From: an uncultured Eubacteriales bacterium
GTDB taxonomy: Bacteria > Bacillota > Clostridia > Oscillospirales > QAMX01
Reading direction: 5' to 3'
Assembly (NCBI GenBank): GCA_900551265.1
Contig: URVL01000054.1
Coordinates: 1 to 13,087, forward strand
Length of the DNA: 13,087 nucleotides
This document shows positions 1-6,334 of the stretch, piece by piece; within the stretch, counting starts at the first letter, position 1; every line of letters starts with the position of its first letter. The position numbers and the translations under genes were made by a program. Below the pieces are notes generated by a model, which saw only the letters and a program-made list of their open reading frames with translations, was not told the origin of the DNA and searched no databases.

Positions 1-586
1 TGCCGAGATGGATGTGCAGCACACCGAGCTTGCCCGCCACCATAGCGCCCACGCGAATCTGCGTGAGAAGACGCATCACTTCTTCCTGCGTGGGGAAGCT
101 CGAGCGATGGTCGCCCATGGCGATCTTGACGCCCAATACTTCCGGAACGAAATACAGGTCGTCACGCACGCAACTCGTGAGCGTCGTCGGAGGATAGGCA
201 TAGTTGCTCGTGTACATCCAAGCCGAAACGCCTTCGGCCTGAAGAGCGCGAACCTTGCCGAGCAGATTGGGCATGGAGCGGCTCGAGCCGTCGGTACCCG
301 ACACGCCCACCACGCTGGTGGTGCCGCAGGCGATCAGCTCGGACAAAACCAATTCCGGCGTACGCGTCTTGGGGCCGCCTTCACCGCCGCCGCCCGTGAC
401 GTGGATGTGCTGATCAATAAAGCCCGGCGTGAGAATCAACCCTTTGGCGTCGATCGTTTCGAGTTCGGGCAGTGTTGCCGTCAGGTCCTTGCCGACGGCA
501 ACAACCTGTTTGCCGACGGTCAGAACGTCGCAAATGCCGAGGTCTTCAGGCGCATAAACGTGCGCACCTTTGATAAGCAATGCCAT
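1..586 (-). CDS. iadA: Isoaspartyl dipeptidase (beta-aspartyl peptidase), N-terminal 195 residues, 3' end outside window
   Basis: Zinc amidohydrolase that hydrolyses beta-aspartyl (isoaspartyl) dipeptides, releasing L-aspartate; a cytosolic enzyme that clears damaged peptides. I translated the minus strand by hand from ATG at 586-584. It reads KGAHVYAPEDLGICDVL near the N-terminus, then GFIDQHIH (metal ligands H60, H62), GGGGEGGPKTRTPE (E69), TSVVGVSGTDG, SAWMYTSNYAYPP and GVKIAMGDHRS. Lysine 154 fits the carbamylated bridging lysine (K162 in E. coli IadA), and H193 near the window edge fits the next ligand (H201), with a constant 8-residue offset. The match to E. coli IadA as I remember it is close along the whole segment. 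The start is supported by a TAGGAGAG ribosome site at 593-600. It lies 19 bases downstream of the DcuC-like reading frame on the same strand, so the two look like one operon, and the pairing suggests a proteobacterial origin. The reading frame stays open to the window edge; the C-terminal half is not visible. Confidence 0.93.
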   Translation of the reverse strand, partial: MALLIKGAHVYAPEDLGICDVLTVGKQVVAVGKDLTATLPELETIDAKGLILTPGFIDQHIHVTGGGGEGGPKTRTPELVLSELIACGTTSVVGVSGTDGSSRSMPNLLGKVRALQAEGVSAWMYTSNYAYPPTTLTSCVRDDLYFVPEVLGVKIAMGDHRSSFPTQEEVMRLLTQIRVGAMVAGKLGVLHIHLG

Positions 587-605
587 TTGTTTCTCTCCTA
601 GCGTA

Positions 606-1415
606 TTAGAGGAAGATTTGAGCAGCGATGACGTTGACGATCATACCTAGGACCATCACGGGAATCGTGCGACGGATGAGTTCAATGGGCGTCAAGCCTG
701 CAATACCGGACACAGCGATGATGACGCCGGAAATCGGGCTCATCGGACGAGCCAGACTGGCGGCAAGCTGCACGGGCACAACCAGAGCCATCGTGTTGTA
801 GCCGACGCTTGCAGCGGCTTCGGGAAGCAGCGGCGAGAAGGCAAAGAAGGCAGAGTTGCCCGAGCCCGTTACGATCGTGGCGATGGCCATGATGCCCATC
901 ATCACGAAGAGCATGAGGTACAGACCGACGTCCTGCTGGGCGGCAGCCATCTGAATCATCGTGGAGATGCCGCCGATCTTGGTGAGACCGAAAGCGAAAA
1001 GTTCAGCACAGATGATGAGCGAAACGGTCGACGTAAAGACCTTGCCCATGCCTTCAAAGAAGGCCTGGAAGCTCTTGCAAACGTCCTTGAAGGCACGGCG
1101 GGTGACAAGATCGACCAGGAAGGCGATCAGAATCGAAACCACAATGGCTGTCACCAGACCGAGTTTGATGCCGTTGTAGACCATCGGCGAGAAGATGATC
1201 AGCAGGAACAAGGGCAGAATCGGCAGAATGGCGTAGTGAGCGGGACCGGCGTCGGCAAAGGCATCCTTGGTTTCGCCGGCAACGGTGCTCGTGTCATCCT
1301 TGATGCCCTTGGCAGCCTCACGGCGGTCAAACCAACGTTGCACCAAAGCGTGCCCCACGGCCACGGCAATAATGATGCAGATGGCAACCGGAATCTGGCC
1401 GGTAACGAAGTACGT
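606..1415 (-). pseudogene. DcuC-family anaerobic C4-dicarboxylate carrier, C-terminal ~268 residues only
   Basis: DcuC-family proteins move C4-dicarboxylates (succinate, fumarate, aspartate) across the inner membrane during anaerobic growth. This part contains several strongly hydrophobic helices and family-like stretches: QIPVAICIIIAVAVGHALVQ followed by RWFDRREA (compare the IAHFFWQRYLDKKE region of E. coli DcuC), HYAILPILPLFLLIIFSP, the ATIVTGSGNSAFFAF motif (TTGSGNAPFYAF in E. coli), LARPMSPISGVIIAVSGIAG and a hydrophobic C-terminus ending in TAA at 608-606. The first ~200 residues of the carrier are absent because the sequence switches to the transpeptidase at ~1,415. It sits directly upstream of iadA (19-base gap), which is sensible since IadA releases aspartate. 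The true gene is probably intact in its own organism; here it is cut by the join. Confidence 0.82.
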
Positions 1416-2525
1416 CACAACGTCGGTATTGACAAGGAGCTCGCCGTCCTGGTAATAGGTCAGCTGCTGGTTGTCGATATCCACCTCGACATAGGTGTCC
1501 GCAATGGAAAAGGGATTGCCGTTTTGGTCGCTGCAATGATACGGCGCGACAAGCGTGCCGCTTTCCAGGGATAAAAGCTGTGCCTCCAGCGTTTTTCGCA
1601 GCGCGCCGGTATTCACCTCGTAATTGCACGTGAGAAAATCAATGGGTACCACGCCGCCGGCATAAGATGAAAACAGGTATGGCGTACCATATGTGTTGTG
1701 TGTCTGCGCCCAGGCGGCGATGAGCGCGTCGAGCGCCGTACCGTCAACCGAGAGGCGGCCGTCTGTGCCGGCGGAGAGAAGCGCCGCCAGCGTCTCGCCG
1801 GCGAGCGTTTCCGGCACGCCGTGAAAGTCCACCGTGACGCACATATCCGTCAGGTCGTCCGCCAGCGCCTTTTCAAAATCAAAGCCTGCGTTTTCAACGG
1901 TCACCTCCGGCGGGACGTAACAATCGCAGTCCGTCACTTCAAACGTGGCGCCGGAGGCACTCTGCGTGAGCGTCAGCGATGAGGCGAAGTCATGAAGCGC
2001 TTCGCTCACGGCGTCCTCCCGCAGGATGGTGCCGGGCACTTCGGGGTGAACGTGATAGGCGCCGCCGGAAAAAGAGAGATAGGCGTCCTGCGCGGGCTCG
2101 CGCGGAACAGCCTCCAAACCGCGCAGGACGGGCAGCGGATCAAAGCGCTGCAGGGCCAGCGGCGCGGAGATGTCCGACGGATGCGAATCGTCGTGCCAGG
2201 CGAGCTTTTCACGCAGGGGAAGCGCGGCAAACGCCTCCGGCGTCAGCCGCTCGGTTTGCGTAAATAGGGCGTCAATGCCGGAAAGCGTATCGTCCAGCAC
2301 GCCGAGTTCCTCCAGGGTATAAGCGCCCACGGCCACGCCGTTTTCCGTCACCGTCACGGTGTAGGACGCGGCGTGTTCCCGAAGCTGCTGGTATGCGGCG
2401 TACACCGCCGCCTGCTCGTCCGCCGCGCGCCGTGCGTCGCGGGCAGTCCATACGACAACAAGCGTAACCGCAAGCAAAACGATCGTTGCCGCTGCTGTAA
2501 ACAGGATAAGACGCAGTTTTTTCAT
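606..2525 (-). CDS. Chimeric ORF: L,D-transpeptidase N-terminal part joined to DcuC-family carrier C-terminal part (639 aa)
   Basis: One open frame holds two unrelated halves. Residues 1-371 resemble a Clostridia L,D-transpeptidase: a membrane anchor at about 6-28 (LILFTAAATIVLLAVTLVVV), a long extracytoplasmic PG_binding_4-like region, and the first ~28 residues of a YkuD catalytic domain (YVEVDIDNQQLTYYQDGELL, then VNTDVVT). The frame then leaves the family: the usual G-x-TP segment and the catalytic H...SHGC motif are missing. Residues ~372-639 are the C-terminal part of a polytopic DcuC-type carrier. As written the protein cannot cross-link peptidoglycan and has less than the usual ~460-residue carrier. 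I chose ATG 2525 because GAGGAG lies 7 bases upstream; an upstream TTG at 2540 overlaps that ribosome site. The transpeptidase half has its own promoter just upstream (2579-2606) and is divergent from the TetR gene. I infer a mis-join of two genomes; a real fusion is unlikely. Confidence 0.85.
   Translation of the reverse strand: MKKLRLILFTAAATIVLLAVTLVVVWTARDARRAADEQAAVYAAYQQLREHAASYTVTVTENGVAVGAYTLEELGVLDDTLSGIDALFTQTERLTPEAFAALPLREKLAWHDDSHPSDISAPLALQRFDPLPVLRGLEAVPREPAQDAYLSFSGGAYHVHPEVPGTILREDAVSEALHDFASSLTLTQSASGATFEVTDCDCYVPPEVTVENAGFDFEKALADDLTDMCVTVDFHGVPETLAGETLAALLSAGTDGRLSVDGTALDALIAAWAQTHNTYGTPYLFSSYAGGVVPIDFLTCNYEVNTGALRKTLEAQLLSLESGTLVAPYHCSDQNGNPFSIADTYVEVDIDNQQLTYYQDGELLVNTDVVTYFVTGQIPVAICIIIAVAVGHALVQRWFDRREAAKGIKDDTSTVAGETKDAFADAGPAHYAILPILPLFLLIIFSPMVYNGIKLGLVTAIVVSILIAFLVDLVTRRAFKDVCKSFQAFFEGMGKVFTSTVSLIICAELFAFGLTKIGGISTMIQMAAAQQDVGLYLMLFVMMGIMAIATIVTGSGNSAFFAFSPLLPEAAASVGYNTMALVVPVQLAASLARPMSPISGVIIAVSGIAGLTPIELIRRTIPVMVLGMIVNVIAAQIFL
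1411..1425. other. In-frame join between two unrelated genes (probable contig chimera point)
   Basis: On the minus strand the text changes from a transpeptidase YkuD start (…VNTDVV) to a DcuC helix (…YFVTGQIPVA) within a few codons. The bases around GTTGTGACGTAC could belong to either gene, so a short shared sequence may have guided the join. There is no insertion sequence, att-like repeat or tRNA at the point. Confidence 0.75.
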
Positions 2526-2578
2526 GGTCCGGCTCCTCAAATCTGCGGGGATTTATCCCCCGCGATATTTCAACTCCT

Positions 2579-2606
2579 ATTATAGCAAAATCCGACGGCA
2601 TTACAA
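2579..2606 (-). promoter_or_regulatory. Promoter of the L,D-transpeptidase gene
   Basis: On the minus strand a TATAAT -10 box (2584-2579) is preceded by TGC, giving an extended -10, and by TTGTAA (2606-2601) with a 16-base spacer. A TTGACA further upstream (around 2616-2621) is 31 bases from the -10, too far to pair with it. The transcript leader contains a small GC-rich hairpin (about 2546-2564) before the GAGGAG ribosome site. Confidence 0.6.
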
Positions 2607-2657
2607 GAATCATCCTGTCAAAAAAACAGGGAATCCCGCCGGGCGCAGCTGCGGGAC

Positions 2658-2686
2658 TTGCAAAGTGCCGACGCGTCTATTACAAT
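2658..2686 (+). promoter_or_regulatory. Promoter of the TetR-family gene
   Basis: TTGCAA at 2658-2663 and TACAAT at 2681-2686 are separated by exactly 17 bases, with the predicted transcript starting about 35 bases before the chosen ATG. It faces away from the transpeptidase promoter, so the ~200-base gap is a divergent promoter region. A GC-rich inverted repeat (CCCGC ... GCGGG, about 2636-2655) lies just upstream. Confidence 0.5.
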
Positions 2687-2727
2687 ATAAAAAGCTGCTC
2701 CGGACAGGAAGCGCGGGGAGGCACGAG

Positions 2728-3258
2728 ATGAACGCGAAAAAAATCATCAGTACGGCGTTTTACGAACTGCTGCAAAAATATGAGATCGAGGAAATCAGCG
2801 TCAATCAGATCGTCCAGGCGGCTGAGGTGAGCAAACCGACTTTTTACCGCTATTATCGGGACAAGTACGATCTTTTAAATCAGATGTTCGACGTGATCTT
2901 TGAGCCGATGCGCGAAGCGGAACGCTCCATCACCTGGGGGCAGGCGATGCTGCAAATTCTGACAAACCTTGAGCAGAACCTGAAGTTTTTTCAAAACGGC
3001 GTGAAATCAGAGGACCGGCACTCCCTGCGCAACTATAATATGACCTGTATTTCAGAGGCCATCACGAACATGCTCGCATACCACGGCGTGGACACCGCGT
3101 CCGATGAAATTTTCTTTGCGGTCCGTTCCTGCGCCATCACGCATACGGCGGCGGTGATCGGCTGGGTATGCGACGAACGGCGTATGCCAAAGGAACAGTT
3201 TGTGAGGCTTTTAAAGGCAAGTCTCCCGCACAATCTGTATTCCTATTTTACTCTTTAA
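2728..3258 (+). CDS. TetR/AcrR-family transcriptional regulator (176 aa)
   Basis: One-component repressor-type protein with an N-terminal helix-turn-helix and an all-helical C-terminal ligand/dimer domain. The HTH is at about residues 20-48: EISVNQIVQAAEVSKPTFYR then YYRDKYDLLNQMF, the usual TetR recognition-helix pattern. The C-terminal half carries an R-x-x-x-I-T-H-T-A-A-V-I-G-W-V segment, typical of the DhaS-like TetR subgroup, though I cannot assign a ligand. The start at ATG 2728 is chosen for GGGGAGG at 2715-2721; the open frame extends further upstream but has no ribosome site there and crosses the promoter. Length is normal for the small TetR class. It is followed within 11 bases by a long palindrome that overlaps the promoter of the carboxylesterase, so autogenous control is less obvious than control of that esterase. 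The target is an inference from position. Confidence 0.9.
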   Translation: MNAKKIISTAFYELLQKYEIEEISVNQIVQAAEVSKPTFYRYYRDKYDLLNQMFDVIFEPMREAERSITWGQAMLQILTNLEQNLKFFQNGVKSEDRHSLRNYNMTCISEAITNMLAYHGVDTASDEIFFAVRSCAITHTAAVIGWVCDERRMPKEQFVRLLKASLPHNLYSYFTL

Positions 3259-3268
3259 ATATTCTGTA

Positions 3269-3306
3269 AAAGAACATTACGAAATTTAAAATTCGTAATG
3301 TTCTTT
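3269..3306. promoter_or_regulatory. Perfect 15-bp-arm palindrome: candidate TetR operator (and possible tetR terminator)
   Basis: AAAGAACATTACGAA (3269-3283) and TTCGTAATGTTCTTT (3292-3306) are exact reverse complements around an 8-base A/T centre. A further TTCGTAAT half-site occurs at 3310-3317. The right arm covers the -35 position of the promoter at 3322-3327, the right place for repression. Because it starts 11 bases after the TetR stop and is followed by a T-rich stretch, it could also end the tetR transcript, although the stem is A/T-rich. Confidence 0.65.
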
Positions 3307-3327
3307 CTTTTCGTAATCTGGTATACT
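3299..3327 (+). promoter_or_regulatory. Promoter of the carboxylesterase gene (extended -10)
   Basis: TATACT at 3322-3327 is preceded by TGG, an extended -10 element. The -35 position (3299-3304, TGTTCT) is poor, as is common with extended -10 promoters, and lies within the right arm of the palindrome. The predicted transcript starts about 45 bases before the ATG. Confidence 0.6.
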
Positions 3328-3378
3328 TGTACGTGATAGAATTCATAATCACCCATATTTTTGTGAGGAGTGTGAACG

Positions 3379-4939
3379 ATGCTTAGAAAAGTCAAAGTAG
3401 AAAACGGTTGGGTCGAAGGCCTGCCGGCCGCCGATCCACGTATTACAAGCTTTAAAGGGATTCCCTTTGCCGCGCCGGCAACGGGCGAAAACCGTTGGCG
3501 CGCCCCGCAGCCGGTAAAGGACTGGGACGGCGTGTTGCAGTGCCATGCCTTTGGCCCGATTGCCATGCAGGCAAAACCCGGCAAAAATCACGATGATATC
3601 TACTCCCGTGAGTGGAACTATGATGAAAATATTGCGCAGAGCGAGGACTGCCTCCAGTTAAACGTCTGGACGCCGGCCAAGAGCGCGGATGAAAACCTCC
3701 CTGTCTTCGTCTGGTACTATGGCGGCGGTTTGCAGGTCGGTAACCCGGCTGAGATGGAGTTTGACGGCGAACGCCTCGCGCGCCGCGGCCTGGTGGTTGT
3801 CACGGTGAACTATCGTGTAAATGTGTTCGGCTTCCTCTGCCACCCCGAAATTACGGCGGAGAACCCCGACGCGCCGGCCAACTTCGGCAATCTCGACCAG
3901 CAGGCGGCAACGCGCTGGGTTAAGCGCAACATCGCCGCGTTCTGCGGCAACCCGAACCACGAACATGTTGTTGTAGGTCAGCAGCCCGCCCAGCCCGGCG
4001 GAGAACACGGACAGGATGATGAGCGGCAGCGTCATGAGCCAGCTGACCTCCCCGCAGAACGAGGGCCTGTTCCAGGGCGCGATTGTGGAAAGCGGCGTGA
4101 TGACGCAGCTTTACCCCGGCGGACGTGTACCGGGCAAGGCCGGACGCGATTTCCATGCGGCGGAAGAAGAGGGCGTCAAATTCTTCGACTTCCTCGGCGT
4201 CAAGACGCTGGCGGAAGCAAGAGCGCTGGACGCGGAGTATATCCGCGACAAGGCCGTTGAATATAAGGGCTTCTGGGGCACGGTTGTGGATGGAAAGTTC
4301 AGCACAGGCGTTGCGTTCGACCTGTTCCGTGAAAACAAGCGCCATATGGTGCCGGTGCTCTTCGGCCACACGTCTACGGAGTTCCCGAGCGTGCCGAACG
4401 TCTCCACCATGGAGGAGTTCCGCGCCATGGCAAAGGACCTCTTCGGCGAGGACGCGGACGAATTTTTGGCGCTGTGCCCGTCGCAGTTTGACAGCGTGAC
4501 GGAAGTGAAGAAAAAGGCGTCCGTCATCGGCATTGAGTATGCGATCCGGATTCTTTCGCAGGCAAACGCCGACACCGGCGCAAACGCCCCGCTTTATTAC
4601 TATAACTTTGATCCGTCCATCCCCGGTTGGGATAACCCCGGCACGTTCCATTCCGTGGATCTGTGGTTCTTCTTTGAGACGCTCGCCAAGTGCTGGCGGC
4701 CGTTTACCGGCAAGCACTACGACCTGGCCCGCCTGATGTGCAACTACTGGGCGAACTTCATCAAAAACGGCGATCCGAATGGCCGCGACGCGGACGGTTC
4801 GCGTATGCCCGAGTGGAAGAAGATGACCCCGGATACCCCGAACGCCATGTACTTCGGCGACGGTTTCGTCGAGTATGGCCGCGAGGAACCGAGCGACCTG
4901 ATGAAGTTCCTGGTAAAGGAATATTTCAAGAAAAACTAA
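3379..4939 (+). pseudogene. Type-B carboxylesterase (alpha/beta hydrolase), disrupted at the catalytic-serine loop
   Basis: The family cleaves carboxylic esters in the cytoplasm; no signal peptide is seen. ATG 3379 follows GTGAGGAG. The first part (3379-3957) reads SFKGIPFAAPATGENRWRAP, the family signature EDCLQLNVWTP (E89-D90-C91-L92) and the oxyanion loop YYGGGLQVG (G115-G117), up to NIAAFCGNPN. The second part resumes in another frame at ~4025 with GSVMSQLTSPQNEGLFQGAI and runs to TAA 4937-4939. It contains the acidic triad candidate in GHTSTEFPSV (Glu at 4379-4381) and the histidine in TFHSVDLWFFFE (4649-4651). Between them about 67 bases replace the expected ~12 residues including GQSAGG, so the nucleophile serine is lost and the frame shifts by +1. 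Read literally it is a broken gene; two ORFs (3379-4260 and 4016-4939) would be called. Both halves otherwise look under normal coding constraint, so a very recent lesion or an assembly error is likely. Confidence 0.85.
3958..4024. other. Foreign-looking ~67-base segment inside the esterase, coding-like in antisense
   Basis: This segment replaces the GQSAGG loop. On the plus strand it gives a low-complexity Q/P/G-rich translation. On the minus strand it reads LPLIILSVFSAGLGGLL then TYNNMFV, in codons typical of this genome (ATC, CTG, TCC, GTG, TTC, GCC), like a transmembrane helix from another gene. Outside it the same minus frame loses this character. A CGAAC repeat (3953-3957 and 3960-3964) marks the left edge. 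Confidence 0.6.
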
Positions 4940-4950
4940 AAAAACGTAAC

Positions 4951-4986
4951 AAAGAGGATGGCTTCGGCTATCCTCTTTTTATTTAT
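4951..4986 (+). terminator. Intrinsic terminator after the carboxylesterase
   Basis: AAAGAGGAT pairs perfectly with ATCCTCTTT, and the stem continues inward through a G-U and two G-C pairs to a TTCG tetraloop. A T-run follows. It lies 11 bases after the esterase stop and isolates it from the next unit. Confidence 0.9.
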
Positions 4987-5002
4987 TTTGCTAGGAAAAG
5001 AG

Positions 5003-5031
5003 TTGACAAAAAAGGAAGTATCCTGTAAACT
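5003..5031 (+). promoter_or_regulatory. Sigma-A-type promoter of the membrane-protein pair
   Basis: A perfect TTGACA at 5003-5008 is followed after 17 bases by TAAACT at 5026-5031. The transcript should begin near 5038, ahead of all candidate starts of the next gene. Confidence 0.75.
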
Positions 5032-5085
5032 GAAAGGGAAAAGAAGGAAACCGGTTTGAGAGAAAGGAAAGGCGGTGTGAGTCCC

Positions 5086-5775
5086 ATGGGCGAAGAGGAG
5101 GGTTATCGCAATCTCGCTTCTTCCGATGCGCAGGAAATGCCGGAGAGGAGCAAAAACGTGGAAAAGTGTGGGAAAAAATCGAAGAAGAGCCGCCGCATGA
5201 TTCTGTTCTGTACGGCGGCCGTGCTGCTCATCGCGGCCGCAGAACTTGCCGTGCTCTTTGCCTATTTCCTGCCCTCGCCCTTCCCCTGCCGCGCGCTGCG
5301 CTTTGATGCGGACGAGGTGACGGAGATTCTGCTTGTCCGGGAACGGCGCGAGCAGGCGCAGGGAATTTTTCAAACGGTGTACGACTATGCGCGGGTGACG
5401 GACCCGGACGCGATTGCGGCGCTTGTCGGTTCGCTGGGGGCGATTTCACTCCGCGAGGAGTCCGGACGCCGCTGGACGGACGTGGGGACGGACGACCGCA
5501 TGGATGGCCCCTGCTATGTGCGTGTGACGGCGGCGGACGGGACGGCACAGCGGTTTGCCTTTGGCGCGCCCGGACTGTTGCTTCTCGAGTCGGGCAGTCC
5601 CTTCTCCACCGAAGAGCGGGAGTCCATTTTCTATCGCTGCGATTTTGCCGCGCTCTTTGCGCTGGTGGACCCTTATTTTGCGGAATATCCCGCGCAGCTT
5701 TCGCAGGAGGAACGCGAAGATTGCCGGCCTTCGCAGTATCTGATGAAAGAAAAGGAGTATGTGTATGGAGGCTAG
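5086..5775 (+). CDS. Hypothetical single-pass membrane protein, first of an overlapping pair
   Basis: I do not recognise the family. The protein has a charged, lysine/arginine-rich N-terminus (KCGKKSKKSRR), one strong membrane helix (MILFCTAAVLLIAAAELAVL, nucleotides about 5197-5262) and a ~165-residue extracytoplasmic domain with no lipobox or catalytic motif that I can name. The domain contains RALRFDADEVTEILLV, a CYVRVTAADGTAQRFAFG beta-hairpin and an acidic C-terminus. The start is uncertain: TTG 5056, GTG 5077 (AGGA 8 bases upstream), ATG 5086 (used here) and GTG 5158 (GGAGAGGAG 7 bases upstream, which would leave a short charged N-terminus before the helix) are all possible; the last has the best ribosome site. 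Its end overlaps the next gene by 11 bases, implying translational coupling. Both have the same plan (basic N-terminus, one helix, small outer domain), and I suspect distant paralogy. Confidence 0.8.
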   Translation: MGEEEGYRNLASSDAQEMPERSKNVEKCGKKSKKSRRMILFCTAAVLLIAAAELAVLFAYFLPSPFPCRALRFDADEVTEILLVRERREQAQGIFQTVYDYARVTDPDAIAALVGSLGAISLREESGRRWTDVGTDDRMDGPCYVRVTAADGTAQRFAFGAPGLLLLESGSPFSTEERESIFYRCDFAALFALVDPYFAEYPAQLSQEEREDCRPSQYLMKEKEYVYGG

Positions 5776-6283
5776 GGCAATCACCGGAAAACGTGCGCGT
5801 GCCGTACGCTTTCTGCGCGCTGCGGCGCGGCACGTGCTCATCGACTTGTTTCTTGCGGAGCTTGTGGTTGCGGGCTTCCTGATCGGACGCCTGCCTGTCC
5901 CTGTGCGCCCGGTACGGCTGGATGCGGCGGATTTTGCGACGCTCACCATCACGGAAACCGCCGGCGCCTGGCCTTCACAGAGCCTGACGCTTGATGAGCA
6001 GGAGAAAATCTCGGCATACTGCGAACAGCTGAACGCTCTGCGCGCGCCGCGGGAGCGTCATTCCATGCGTTATCGTACCCTGGGCGGCTCGTCCTACGAA
6101 TTTGTTTTCGCGCGCGAGGACGGCAGTACGGTGACGGCCGGTATCACGAGCGGCACGCCCCTGTTTTGTGTGACGGCGTCGGCCGGCGCGAAAACGCGGG
6201 CTTACCACGTGGGCGAGGATGCGGTGGATGCGCTCTGCGCGGATGTGGAGGCGCTTCTGCATCCCGATCCCGGCCTTGATTAA
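5765..6283 (+). CDS. Hypothetical single-pass membrane protein, second of an overlapping pair (172 aa)
   Basis: No family recognised. The chosen ATG 5765 has AAAGGAG 8 bases upstream; ATG 5759 is also in frame but too close to it. A basic N-terminus (GKRARAVRFLRAAARH) precedes one membrane helix at about residues 23-41 (LIDLFLAELVVAGFLIG), leaving about 130 residues outside the membrane. That domain begins PVRLDAADFATLTITE, which lines up with RALRFDADEVTEILLV of the upstream protein, and later has SYEFVFAREDGSTVTAGITS, resembling the upstream beta-hairpin around its DGT. I infer that the two are divergent tandem paralogs that may act together. A cell-envelope role is only a guess from topology. 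Transcription is from the promoter at 5003-5031 and ends at the hairpin 3 bases after the stop. Confidence 0.85.
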   Translation: MEARAITGKRARAVRFLRAAARHVLIDLFLAELVVAGFLIGRLPVPVRPVRLDAADFATLTITETAGAWPSQSLTLDEQEKISAYCEQLNALRAPRERHSMRYRTLGGSSYEFVFAREDGSTVTAGITSGTPLFCVTASAGAKTRAYHVGEDAVDALCADVEALLHPDPGLD

Positions 6284-6285
6284 AT

Positions 6286-6319
6286 ACACCCCGTTTCAGG
6301 GATTCCTGAAACGGGGTGT
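6286..6319. terminator. Bidirectional terminator between the membrane pair and spoVT
   Basis: ACACCCCGTTTCAGG and CCTGAAACGGGGTGT are perfect 15-base arms around a GATT loop. It sits between convergent genes: 2 bases after the stop of the membrane gene and 15 bases past the end of spoVT. The plus-strand T-run is short (TTTT), the minus-strand side is mixed A/T. Confidence 0.85.
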
Positions 6320-6334
6320 GCGTTTTGCGTGACC

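Noticed and set aside
8..601. 197-residue plus-strand ORF
   Set aside because: It is the antisense of iadA, which has a clear family match, start and ribosome site on the minus strand.
2524..2727. Extension of the TetR ORF upstream of ATG 2728
   Set aside because: No homology-like sequence, it covers the divergent promoter region, and the ribosome site favours 2728.
3920..4717. 265-residue minus-strand ORF and a 154-residue minus ORF under the esterase
   Set aside because: Shadows of the second half of the esterase; low-complexity Arg/His-rich translation and no ribosome site.
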